NCBI GenBank assembly: GCA_947259865.1
Contig: CAMYNZ010000134.1
Coordinates: forward strand, 1-16,227
Reading direction: 5' to 3'
Source: an uncultured Desulfobacterales bacterium
Lineage (GTDB): Bacteria; Desulfobacterota; Desulfobacteria; Desulfobacterales; G020354645
Length of the DNA stretch: 16,227 nt
A program made the translations under genes and the position numbers. The notes beneath the pieces are model-generated. The model worked only from the letters and a program-made list of their open reading frames with translations. It did no database searches and had not been told where the DNA came from. This document shows, in pieces, positions 1-6,387 of the stretch (within the stretch, counting starts at the first letter, position 1; every line of letters begins with the position of its first letter).

Positions 1-69
1 TATAGAGAAGATGCGGATAAAAAATCTTGGCAACGTTTTGCAGCCTTTCTGTCCGAGACGCTTAAATGA
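1..69 (+). CDS. C-terminal fragment of an unidentified protein, possibly a dienelactone hydrolase-family enzyme
   Basis: The frame beginning at base 1 is open for 22 codons and stops at TGA 67-69; its start lies outside the window. The visible tail has the pattern Y-x-E-D-A-x-K-x-S-W-Q-R-x-x-x-F-L. This resembles the final amphipathic helix of dienelactone hydrolase-like alpha/beta hydrolases, where a W-x-R-x-x-x-F-F pattern is common. No catalytic residue is visible, so the family call is a guess from the tail alone. No terminator is obvious directly after the stop. Confidence 0.4.
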   Translation, partial: YREDADKKSWQRFAAFLSETLK

Positions 70-133
70 TCAACCTGTCTATAATCTGATCTGTGTTGTA
101 CCGGCAACAGTGTACTTAATTGCAATTATTTAG

Positions 134-247
134 TTTCCAATTTGGAAATAAGCACTTATTTCGATGAGCAAGGCCGCACAATGGTTTACGCCGAGGCGTA
201 CATGAAGTACGTCGCAGGCGAAAGCCCGCGGAGAACGCAGCTCATCG
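134..247. repeat. Palindromic intergenic repeat, large imperfect hairpin
   Basis: An outer inverted repeat CGATGAGC (162-169) / GCTCATCG (240-247) encloses an apical hairpin CGTAC (197-201), loop ATGAA, GTACG (207-211). A separate small palindrome TTTCCA/TGGAAA lies at 134-148. An open frame across the region (142-369) overlaps the end of the convergent HNH gene and has no ribosome binding site, so it is not called as a gene. The structure suits a dispersed repeat or a long hairpin at the 3' ends of the two converging genes. No uridine tract marks it as an intrinsic terminator. Confidence 0.55.
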
Positions 248-273
248 GGAAAAGGGCTATTTCCGGATGGAAA

Positions 274-1146
274 CTAGTAATCACATTTAAATATCGTATC
301 CCCAAACAGCGTATACTGAAAACTGGTTTGCAACGCTTTCTTTTTCAACTTTTTCCTATCCGACTTTAGATCCAGGGTGTGCATCTTTGTGTGACAGTTC
401 GGACACAGGGCCACTGTGTTCTCGATGTTATCTTCGCCGCCGTGTGCCAGCTGTTTGACATAATAGGGCACGAGGAAAGGATTGCCTTTTTTATCTTTAA
501 ATGGCGCCTGTTCTTCACACAGCTGGCAGATACCCTCGGCTCTGCGCTTGGCCAACTCGGCCACATAAACATTTGCATCATAGTTTTTAGAAATTATTTT
601 TCTGGCTCCGGCGGACTTTCGGGAACATATGGCTCTTTTCAGGAGTTCTTTATCTGAAAGCCGCCGGGCGATTTTTTGTTTTTTTGTCTGCCGGGATAGA
701 TGCACAGCCTCCGGGATTGGCAAGGCTGAAGGTTGATCCTGGATTTTGATCGGAAAAATCCAAACTTTACGGGGGTTGCTGTTTATGTCAGGCTGTTCTT
801 CCTGATAGGGTTTCCCGGCCAATGCGGCCCGCCCCCTGAATATATAATTGCCCGGCTCGAAAACTTCAAAAAGAAAGGTCTCAATTTCATTGGTCCGGGA
901 TTCAGCCAGGGTTTTATTCTGGGCATAATCCAATCTTTGATCACCTTGCCGCCCCATGCCCGTAAAATGAAGCACATCCTCGAACCATCGCCCCTCATAC
1001 GATGATCGTGTATGATCCAGGACCATAACGAGCGTGTTTGTGCGAAGGGAACGTCGCATGCCGCCGTGTGAACTGCATCTAAATATTTTCATCAGCTGGC
1101 GATTGTTGATGGTATCCCCTATCTTTAAGCCAGGGTTAAAACGCAC
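274..1146 (-). CDS. SRA-like/HNH protein, ScoMcrA-type modification-dependent endonuclease, probably with a degenerate active site
   Basis: This 290-residue protein starts with GTG behind the ribosome binding site AGGAAAGG. Residues 5-135 match the SRA-like domain of ScoMcrA-type type IV restriction proteins: GLKIGD at 6-11, GGMRRS at 28-33, FTGMGRQGDQ at 61-70, AQNKTLAES at 75-83 and RKVWIFPIK at 126-134. In that family this domain reads modified DNA. Residues 205-260 form an HNH module with the zinc pairs C207/C210 and C248/C251, the motif Asn N243, and H252/H256. Where relatives carry His-His after a PxLxV stretch, this protein has Tyr-Tyr (228-229, codons TAT TAT). In HNH nucleases these histidines are the metal ligand and general base, so cleavage is probably lost, leaving possibly a modified-DNA binder or a decaying gene. 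It stands alone, with no partner methylase. The family call is firm; the loss of activity is inferred. Confidence 0.8.
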   Translation of the reverse strand: MRFNPGLKIGDTINNRQLMKIFRCSSHGGMRRSLRTNTLVMVLDHTRSSYEGRWFEDVLHFTGMGRQGDQRLDYAQNKTLAESRTNEIETFLFEVFEPGNYIFRGRAALAGKPYQEEQPDINSNPRKVWIFPIKIQDQPSALPIPEAVHLSRQTKKQKIARRLSDKELLKRAICSRKSAGARKIISKNYDANVYVAELAKRRAEGICQLCEEQAPFKDKKGNPFLVPYYVKQLAHGGEDNIENTVALCPNCHTKMHTLDLKSDRKKLKKKALQTSFQYTLFGDTIFKCDY

Positions 1147-1234
1147 GTGATTCCTTTCCTGGTTAATCAGTGATCAATAAAACATCTATAAGTGACTTCA
1201 GGCCTCTGTTAAAATATTCACCGTCGCTTGATGG

Positions 1235-1263
1235 AATCTTCCAGAAATATTCTCAATTGTCAA
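1235..1263 (-). promoter_or_regulatory. Candidate promoter for the SRA/HNH gene
   Basis: On the minus strand a perfect TTGACA -35 box (1263-1258) is followed after 17 bp by AAGATT (1240-1235), a weak -10 match of three in six. It would give a leader of roughly 80 nt before the GTG at 1146. The surroundings are AT-rich. Confidence 0.3.
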
Positions 1264-1388
1264 GGATATTAAGTGAAAATATAATGATATTAAGCATATA
1301 TAACTATTTTTGTGTGGGTTGCAAAAATACGGATACCGGTGCAAACGACGCTGAACAAATCGATTGTTTTTTTTGAAAACTGTTTTGC

Positions 1389-1417
1389 TTGACCTCCTCT
1401 TTAATCGATGGTATCGC
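1389..1417 (+). promoter_or_regulatory. Promoter of candidate small RNA A
   Basis: TTGACC (1389-1394), a 17-bp spacer ending in TGG, then TATCGC (1412-1417): a good -35 with an extended -10 (TGnTAT) although the second half of the -10 is GC-rich. The predicted start falls at about 1424-1425, the first base of the hairpin RNA. The same arrangement recurs at 1600-1628 with identical spacing. Confidence 0.45.
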
Positions 1418-1424
1418 TATGACA

Positions 1425-1500
1425 AGCGCAAGGTGGTAAATGGATTTGTTGAATCCTAAAAATTCAACCTCCCCTCCATTGCCTACTTGCGCTTTTTTTT
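1425..1500 (+). ncRNA. Candidate small structured RNA A ending in an intrinsic terminator
   Basis: The predicted transcript starts at the hairpin itself. The outer stem pairs AGCGCAAG (from 1425) with CTTGCGCT (ending 1493) and continues with TGGTAAATGGA against TCCATTGCCTA with small bulges. Inside is a perfect 7-bp stem GTTGAAT (1448-1454) / ATTCAAC (1462-1468). Eight T residues (1493-1500) follow the outer stem, as in a Rho-independent terminator. The single-stranded stretch after the inner hairpin is C-rich (CCTCCCCTCC, 1469-1478) and could pair with Shine-Dalgarno sequences. No matching known RNA family is recognised. It could instead be the terminator of an unseen transcript, but the promoter spacing favours a self-contained RNA of about 75 nt. 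Confidence 0.45.
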
Positions 1501-1599
1501 ACCCGGGATATAACAGCGGCATCTTGCCCGATCCCGCTATAAGGATTGCTGGCAACTCAAAAAAAAATTAATTTTTATGGTCAAATTCAATTTCCCTGG

Positions 1600-1628
1600 T
1601 TGACTCGCTCCTCGTCAGGTGTTATGCG
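1600..1628 (+). promoter_or_regulatory. Promoter of candidate small RNA B, possibly also of the lipoprotein gene
   Basis: TTGACT (1600-1605), 17-bp spacer ending in TGT, then TATGCG (1623-1628). The -35, the extended -10 and the 36-base distance from the -35 to the motif AGCGCAAGG are the same as in unit A. No terminator separates it from the lipoprotein start at 1786, so it may also drive that gene. Confidence 0.35.
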
Positions 1629-1635
1629 AAGATTT

Positions 1636-1708
1636 AGCGCAAGGAATCGGCCAACCGTAAGGCGTCGGAAGGGTTGAAAATGCTCAACCACTTTGGATTT
1701 CCTTGCGC
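1636..1708 (+). ncRNA. Candidate small structured RNA B, relative of RNA A, or structured leader of the lipoprotein gene
   Basis: It begins with the same AGCGCAAGG motif as RNA A. A perfect 10-bp outer stem pairs GCGCAAGGAA (1637-1646) with TTCCTTGCGC (1699-1708). An inner stem GGTTGA (1672-1677) / TCAACC (1684-1689) has the same core, GTTGA/TCAAC, as the inner stem of A. Unlike A, no T tract follows; the sequence continues into another C-rich run (CCTCCTC, 1711-1717). It may be a decayed copy, or the structured 5' leader of the gene at 1786. Confidence 0.35.
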
Positions 1709-1785
1709 AACCTCCTCTTCTTCGAACTTCCCATGTTTCCGCGAACTATCCCATCACAAAAAAAATAAATAAAAGGACATATTTT

Positions 1786-2178
1786 ATGAATAAATTCGGT
1801 TCAATTCGGTTAGACCCAAACGCCGGAATAGCCCTATACTGCATAGTTGCCGGCTTAACCATGGTGTTCTTTGTGGTCGGCTGCAGCAATATGCCGATCT
1901 ATAAAAATCAGAACAACCTGTTGAAATTACAAAAAGGTATGGCCAAGGAAGCGGTCATACAAGTCATGGGAAAGCCGGATTTTCATGAAGTTTACGAGTC
2001 CCTGCACGGAAATACGCTGGTGATAGCATACTATTACACCCACCATCAAAAGTTTGACGGAAAGATTACCAGAGATGAGTGTACACCGGTTGTCATTAAA
2101 AATGATAAGTTAATCGGCTGGGGGGATGATTTTTACCAGTGGATTCAGCGCCGTGAAAAAAAAATAATCCACCAGTAA
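1786..2178 (+). CDS. Small lipoprotein, DUF3192/BamE-like (SmpA/OmlA fold)
   Basis: The start at 1786 is chosen because AAAGGA lies 8 bp upstream; an earlier in-frame ATG at 1693 lies inside the hairpin of candidate RNA B and lacks a ribosome binding site. The 130-residue product has a hydrophobic N-terminus ending in V-V-G-C (Cys33), a plausible lipobox, so it is probably a lipid-anchored envelope protein. Residues 45-120 carry LQKGMAKEAVIQVMGKPD, then DGKITRDECTPVVIKNDK and GWGDDFY. The first resembles the helix of BamE/SmpA-type domains, and the ECTP...GWGDDFY end resembles DUF3192 proteins. The specific role is unknown; the fold suggests envelope maintenance, which is inference. It converges on the M20 peptidase gene. 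Confidence 0.7.
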   Translation: MNKFGSIRLDPNAGIALYCIVAGLTMVFFVVGCSNMPIYKNQNNLLKLQKGMAKEAVIQVMGKPDFHEVYESLHGNTLVIAYYYTHHQKFDGKITRDECTPVVIKNDKLIGWGDDFYQWIQRREKKIIHQ

Positions 2179-2193
2179 TCAGACTCAATTAGA

Positions 2194-2230
2194 ACCGGTT
2201 TTAAACCGCAGCCTATATTTTGAAACCGGT
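2194..2230. terminator. Inverted repeat between convergent genes, possible weak bidirectional terminator
   Basis: ACCGGTTT (2194-2201) and AAACCGGT (2223-2230) form a perfect 8-bp inverted repeat in the 53-bp gap between the lipoprotein stop and the M20 stop. The loop is 21 nt and no clear T tract follows on either strand, so termination is plausible from position rather than proven by sequence. Confidence 0.35.
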
Positions 2231-2231
2231 G

Positions 2232-3419
2232 CTATAAAAGCAGATCCAATATCGTCCAAAGATACATTTGTACCGCCTGAACGATCTGTTGGGCCGATAC
2301 GAACTCATTTTTGCCATGGGCCTGATCAATCGAACCGGGTCCGCATACCACCGTCGGAAACCCCATATTGGGGGCGTCGGTGGCTGCCGCAAAGGCCCTG
2401 CACAAAGTCGGTTCACCCATAACGACCTCGTAGGCGGAAAGAAGGGATTGTACCACGGGTTCTTGTTCGGAAATGTCATTGGCTGGAATATCCCAGGTGG
2501 GTTCCGTAATTTCGTATCTAAAGGTGGGATTATCTTCGACCAGTGGATCAAGACGGGAGCGGTATTCTTCAAACACCTTTTCTTTTGTTTCCCCGGGAAG
2601 AACCCTGCGATCAACCTCCAGTTCACACTGATCCGGAACCGTTGAAAGAATGGTACCGCCTTTGATCACGCTGGGTGTGAAACGGCCGTTCCCGCATAGT
2701 GGATGAGGTTCCGCCTGCAAAAGCGCTTCATTGTAGTCTGAAAAGGCCTGAATTGCTTTGGCCATATGAACAATTGCATTGTCCCCTGTTTCAGGCACGC
2801 TCGAATGAACCGACACCCCGAATGTGCGGATATGGGTCCCCAGTTGACCTTTGTTGGCGGGACATATTAGCAGCTCACTGGGTTCTCCGATTATCCCCTG
2901 GTCGGCGTGAGGGCCATTAACACCGACATCTTTTGAACCGATCATCTGGTATTCCTCATCGATGATACCGCCGATTATCAGATTGCCTTTTAGCTTGAGC
3001 CGGGCTGTATTCAGTATTCGGGCAACTTCTAAATAGGCGGCCAGAGCAGCCTTCATATCGCAGGCACCTCGTCCATATACGTTGCCGTTTTCATGTTTTA
3101 CTTTATACGCATCTTCGTAATCCTCTGTGGGGGCCGTGTCCAAATGACCCGCCAGCATCAGTGTCATGCCATCCCCCTGCCCTTTCCGGAAACCGAACAC
3201 ATTGGATCGACCCTGTTTTATTTCGCGGAAAAAAACCTCCAGGCCATTGGCGCTCATCATCTCTGCATAGTACTGACCCATTTCCGTTTCCCGGTATCCT
3301 GACCGCGGTTCTGTTTCAAAGGGATTTTCACTCCGGATGGCGATCATTTCCTGAAGGCAATCGATCAGGTAATTTCGATCGATAGAAGCGGCCAGTGATT
3401 GGTAGAGATCCAAATTCAT
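2232..3419 (-). CDS. M20 family metallopeptidase (ArgE/DapE/ACY1/CPG2 superfamily)
   Basis: This 395-residue protein starts at ATG 3419 behind GGGGAGGA. It has the full co-catalytic zinc set of the M20 family: GHLDTAP (H92, catalytic D94), GRGACDMK (bridging D121), the DEE general base and ligand at 154-156, GEPSE near 179-182, and a C-terminal AHGKNEF histidine. The length is typical of acetylornithine deacetylase, succinyl-diaminopimelate desuccinylase or a related amidohydrolase, with a dimerisation domain in the middle third. Members cleave an amide bond in N-acyl amino acids or small peptides in the cytoplasm. No arg or dap genes are nearby, so the substrate cannot be assigned and no symbol is given. 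Confidence 0.9.
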   Translation of the reverse strand: MNLDLYQSLAASIDRNYLIDCLQEMIAIRSENPFETEPRSGYRETEMGQYYAEMMSANGLEVFFREIKQGRSNVFGFRKGQGDGMTLMLAGHLDTAPTEDYEDAYKVKHENGNVYGRGACDMKAALAAYLEVARILNTARLKLKGNLIIGGIIDEEYQMIGSKDVGVNGPHADQGIIGEPSELLICPANKGQLGTHIRTFGVSVHSSVPETGDNAIVHMAKAIQAFSDYNEALLQAEPHPLCGNGRFTPSVIKGGTILSTVPDQCELEVDRRVLPGETKEKVFEEYRSRLDPLVEDNPTFRYEITEPTWDIPANDISEQEPVVQSLLSAYEVVMGEPTLCRAFAAATDAPNMGFPTVVCGPGSIDQAHGKNEFVSAQQIVQAVQMYLWTILDLLL

Positions 3420-3592
3420 GTGTCCTCCCCATGGAGCGTAATTGCTGTCCTAAAGAGATGCCCAGGTGAAGTATGATCTACAAGCGAAATATAGCTCAAA
3501 GCTCAAAGCAAAAAGATGATTATATCCATTGTTTCTGGATTCTGGGGTCTAACTTCATTCATAGAAAGTTTGGCCCTTTGAAGAGGGTTGTA

Positions 3593-3613
3593 ATCCGCCA
3601 GAGTGCGGCGGAT
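3593..3613. repeat. Short REP-like palindrome
   Basis: ATCCGCC (3593-3599) and GGCGGAT (3607-3613) form a perfect 7-bp stem with a 7-nt loop just downstream of the ABM gene. No T tract follows on the minus strand, so it is annotated as a palindromic repeat that may stabilise or end that transcript. A short tandem repeat of AGCTCAAA lies farther along the same gap, near 3492-3508. Confidence 0.5.
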
Positions 3614-3636
3614 AAACTGGTGTTTTGAACCCACTT

Positions 3637-3924
3637 CTAATCATATTCATAGATCTCGTAGATAGTCGGCGTGCCCAGCAGGTCATCAATTTTTTGTTGA
3701 ATCTCGGCCCTTTCCTGTCCCTGAAACCACCTTTCCCAATCAGCTCGTGATTTCCACTTGGCGACGACCATACACTCACCCGGCTGATCGACCCGTTTGA
3801 GGGTTTCCCCGGATACATAGCCGGGTTGACCGAAAGTGGCCGATCGAAGTCGATCGATTAACTCTTTCAAAGCCTCGGATTTGCCCTCGGGTGCTTCTCG
3901 TTTTAACAGAACCATAATGGTCAT
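3637..3924 (-). CDS. ABM-domain protein (antibiotic biosynthesis monooxygenase-like, dimeric alpha-beta barrel)
   Basis: This 95-residue protein starts at ATG 3924 behind a strong AAAGGAGG site. It shows the ABM ferredoxin-like fold: strand MTIMVLLKRE, helix around GKSEALKELIDRL, the turn QPGYVSGETLKR, strand ECMVVAKWKS, then the helix ADWERWFQGQERAEIQQKID. The W-x-S-R-A-D-W-E-R-W pattern is typical. Members include small heme-degrading or quinone-oxidising monooxygenases and many uncharacterised dimeric proteins. No partner gene points to a substrate. It lies downstream of aroA on the same strand but is separated by 231 bp and has its own strong ribosome binding site. Confidence 0.85.
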   Translation of the reverse strand: MTIMVLLKREAPEGKSEALKELIDRLRSATFGQPGYVSGETLKRVDQPGECMVVAKWKSRADWERWFQGQERAEIQQKIDDLLGTPTIYEIYEYD

Positions 3925-4114
3925 GTTGCCTCCTTTACGGGTTTATCTGTAATAATTGTTGAAAGCACACGCAATGCGTCCCGGTCACTTTAGCGCTTAA
4001 TTATAATTACGTGCAAGTATTTCCTGAATTTTGTACGAGCCTTCCAAAGGCGGACAAGTCGGAGGCTTTTATATGCCAGGAGGAGCTCCTTAACATAATA
4101 AAGAAAGATGCTTT

Positions 4115-4137
4115 ATGCCTCAGAGCGGGGCATTTTT
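4115..4137 (+). terminator. Weak terminator-like hairpin downstream of aroA
   Basis: ATGCCTC (4115-4121), loop AGAGC, GGGGCAT (4127-4133), then five T residues, reading on the plus strand. No plus-strand gene leads into it. On the minus strand the same hairpin lies 20-40 bases past the aroA stop but lacks a T tract. The rest of 3925-4155 is AT-rich and includes the palindrome AGGAGCTCCT near 4081; no other gene is seen. Confidence 0.25.
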
Positions 4138-4155
4138 GATGCAAAAGCCAGGTGG

Positions 4156-5382
4156 TTATTGCAGGGTCTTCCACAGATTCCAGAACCGGGGAAATGATTT
4201 GTTGACACAGCCTTTGTTTTTTATATTCAAACCGGGCACATTCAATGCAACCACGGCAAGGGCCATGGCCAGGCGGTGATCGTTATAGGTGTCTGCCTTG
4301 ACTCCATGCAGTTTGCGGTCGCCCTGGATGATCAGCCCGTCCGGCAGCTCCTGTATTTGACCTCCCAGTCGACGCCACTCGCTGGCGACCGCTTTTAAAC
4401 GATCACTTTCTTTGTGTCTGAGATGGGCAACATTTCTAATAACTGTCCGGCCTCTGGCAAAAAGGGCAATTGCCGCCAGGGTCGGCACCATATCGGGCAT
4501 GGTATTCATATCCGCATCAATCCCGCAAAGTGGACCGCCGCTAACGGTTACATGACCCGTTTGGCTTTGGACATGACAGCCCATTTTCTCGAGAATATCG
4601 AGAAAACGGATATCTCCCTGGCGGGTAGTTTGGGGGTGTATATTCTGAGTGGTCACGGACCCGCCGGTCACGGCTGCAGCGGCCCAAAAATAGGAAGCAC
4701 TTGATACATCCCCCTCAACGCTGAAGGGGCAGGCCTGATATTTGCTGTTGTCAGGAATTTTATAATAATGATAACCCTCACGGATCACGCAAACCCCGAA
4801 TTGAGCCATCACCTCAATGGTCAAATCCACATAAGGCCGGGAGACCACCTGCCCGGTGACCTCGATCTCCATAGCATTTTCAGCATAGGGCCCTGCAAGC
4901 AGCAAAGAGGAAACAAACTGGCTGCTTTGATTTCCGGGGATGGTTACCTTCCCGCCGGGGATGACCCCCGATTGGATGCGAACCGGAGGATAACCTTTTT
5001 TTTCAGGACAGACCGCTTTGACCCCCATCCGGCTGAGGGCGCTGACCAGCCCGCCAATCGGTCTAGCCTGCATACGGGGGGTACCGGTAAGGATATATTC
5101 TCCCCGAGACAGGGCCACTGTAGAAAGAAGGAGACGAAAGGATGTCCCCGAATTGCCCACATATATTTCTTTTGAGCGATCAAAATGAGACAATTGCCCC
5201 CCTGCTCCCACAATTTGAGCATCATCTCCGTCTAACAGAATCTCGATTCCCAAATCCCGGAGGCCAGCGACCGTGTATAGTGTGTCCTCACAGACGAGCA
5301 CATTCTTGAGCCGGCTGACACCCCTCGCCAGCCCTGCGGCAATCAGTGCCCGGTGGGGCGGTCTGATTTGAATCGGTTCCAT
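4156..5382 (-). CDS. aroA: 3-phosphoshikimate 1-carboxyvinyltransferase (EPSP synthase) lacking the N-terminal PGSKS segment
   Basis: EPSP synthase joins PEP to shikimate-3-phosphate, the sixth shikimate step. Of 408 residues nearly all family motifs are present: GNSGTSFR at 76-83, the M-x-x-R-P-I element at 104-109, SSQF at 153-156, SRPYVDLT at 181-188, GDVSSAS at 224-230, MPDMVP with the catalytic Asp at 295-300, KESDR at 324-328, NDHR at 367-370 and KSFP at 395-398. The start is ATG 5382 behind GGGAGGGTT. The N-terminus runs MEPIQIRPP directly into HRALIAAGLARG, whereas relatives have a strand and then PGSKS-x-T before the H/NRAL segment. The lost stretch includes the Lys and Ser that contact PEP and shikimate-3-phosphate. 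The gap is in frame, about 6 to 20 residues by comparison with typical 425-residue homologues. The identity is sure; activity is doubtful. Last gene of the aro cluster. Confidence 0.92.
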   Translation of the reverse strand: MEPIQIRPPHRALIAAGLARGVSRLKNVLVCEDTLYTVAGLRDLGIEILLDGDDAQIVGAGGQLSHFDRSKEIYVGNSGTSFRLLLSTVALSRGEYILTGTPRMQARPIGGLVSALSRMGVKAVCPEKKGYPPVRIQSGVIPGGKVTIPGNQSSQFVSSLLLAGPYAENAMEIEVTGQVVSRPYVDLTIEVMAQFGVCVIREGYHYYKIPDNSKYQACPFSVEGDVSSASYFWAAAAVTGGSVTTQNIHPQTTRQGDIRFLDILEKMGCHVQSQTGHVTVSGGPLCGIDADMNTMPDMVPTLAAIALFARGRTVIRNVAHLRHKESDRLKAVASEWRRLGGQIQELPDGLIIQGDRKLHGVKADTYNDHRLAMALAVVALNVPGLNIKNKGCVNKSFPRFWNLWKTLQ

Positions 5383-5439
5383 TGCGGCTAACCCTCCCCG
5401 ATTGTAGCGATTTCGGGTGCCAATTCCTTCAAAAAAGCC

Positions 5440-5580
5440 TCACGCCAAGACGCCAACATTCTCACGCTAAGACGCTAAGGCGCCAAGGGCAGATAAGTTT
5501 AGTAAAGTTAAGATTAATTTTGTTATTCTTTGCGGTCTTTGCGGCTTTGCGTGAAATCTTCATAAAAGTCTCACGCTTTT
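5440..5580. repeat. Octamer-based palindromic repeat between aroA and aroE, copy 1
   Basis: The left arm has octamers ACGCCAAG and ACGCCAAC (5442-5457), then ACGCTAAG, ACGCTAAG and GCGCCAAG in tandem (5464-5487). The right arm has CTTTGCGG, CTTTGCGG and CTTTGCGT (5528-5552), the reverse-complement theme. The arms could fold into a long imperfect hairpin around an AT-rich centre. The last codons and stop of aroE (5560-5577) lie inside the element. A related copy in inverted orientation lies at 16170-16227. Confidence 0.75.
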
Positions 5581-6387
5581 CAGGGACTGCTCCACTGCCC
5601 CGCTCATAGCCTTGAACGGGGGATCCATTCCAGTCCATATCCTGAATTGCTCGGCCCCCTGATGGATAAACATGCCCAGGCCGGTTATGGTCAGACATCC
5701 TCTGGATTCGGCCATTTTTAACAGCCTGGTTTCGATAGGATTATAAATGATGTCCATTACCAGCATGCCCTCCCGCAGCACATGTTCAGGGACCGGACAG
5801 GCGTTGTCACCGGGAGCCATTCCTACCGAGGTGGCTTGAATCAAAATATCCGCATCCTCTGCTGCCAGATCATCCAGAGCAAGGTAGGGACAGGCAAGAA
5901 ATTTGGCCAGTTCCCGGCCCCGCTCGGGTGTGCGGTTGGCCACCTTCAGCGTCACACCTTTTTGTTTTAAGATAAAACCGATAGCACGCGCCGCACCCCC
6001 TGCCCCGACCAATATACATGTTTTACCCGATAGCTGGATCTTTTCCTCCAGCGCCTTGAGAGCGCCGAGTGCGTCCGTGTTATAACCGACCAGATGGCCG
6101 TTTACATTTACGATGGTATTGACGGCACCGATCTGATGCGCCAGATCATCCACTTCATCAAGATAGGCGATGACCGCTGATTTATGCGGCAGGGTAACGC
6201 TTATGCCCCTGATGCCGAATGCGCGTATACCTGTAATGCAGTCTCGCAAATCATTGGTCTCAAAGGCAAGATAAACGGCATTCAGGCCACTGGCAGCAAA
6301 TGCAGCGTTGTGCATGCTGGGGCTCAGGCTGTGGACCAGGGGGTAACCCACAACAGCGTACAGAGTTGTTCTTTGATCGATGATCAC
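5560..6387 (-). CDS. aroE: Shikimate dehydrogenase (NADP+)
   Basis: This enzyme reduces 3-dehydroshikimate to shikimate. The 275-residue protein has the shikimate-binding SLSPSMHN at 20-27, the catalytic lysine in LPHK (K69), AVNT at 88-91, GYNTDA at 101-106 with D105, the nucleotide-binding GAGGAARA at 128-135, the NADP-favouring NRTPER at 151-156, TSVGM at 186-190, and GLGMFIHQGAEQF at 236-248. The usual N-V-T before the catalytic lysine is S-V-T here. The GTG start at 6387 overlaps the aroD stop by 4 bases (GTGA), implying translational coupling. The last few residues (SVRLL) and the stop are encoded by the neighbouring repeat, so the C-terminus may have been remodelled by its insertion. 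Confidence 0.95.
   Translation of the reverse strand: MIIDQRTTLYAVVGYPLVHSLSPSMHNAAFAASGLNAVYLAFETNDLRDCITGIRAFGIRGISVTLPHKSAVIAYLDEVDDLAHQIGAVNTIVNVNGHLVGYNTDALGALKALEEKIQLSGKTCILVGAGGAARAIGFILKQKGVTLKVANRTPERGRELAKFLACPYLALDDLAAEDADILIQATSVGMAPGDNACPVPEHVLREGMLVMDIIYNPIETRLLKMAESRGCLTITGLGMFIHQGAEQFRIWTGMDPPFKAMSGAVEQSLKSVRLL

Noticed and set aside
142..369. Plus-strand open frame of 75 codons
   Set aside because: It covers the palindromic element and then runs antisense into the end of the HNH gene, has no ribosome binding site and no family resemblance.
1170..1376. Plus-strand open frame of 68 codons upstream of the small-RNA region
   Set aside because: No ribosome site, AT-rich composition, and it overlaps the upstream region of the divergent HNH gene; more likely a chance frame.
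1448..1468. Possible integron attC site, because of the GTT...AAC palindrome
   Set aside because: attC sites have the order RYYYAAC then GTTRRRY; here the order is reversed, and there is no cassette or integrase.
1510..1525. Resemblance of GGCATCTTGCC near here to the end of the MITE-like element
   Set aside because: The match is about 10 bases with no further similarity on either side and no inverted partner; likely chance.
4115..4137. Terminator for the aro operon
   Set aside because: The T tract is on the plus strand while the operon runs on the minus strand; kept only as a weak hairpin.
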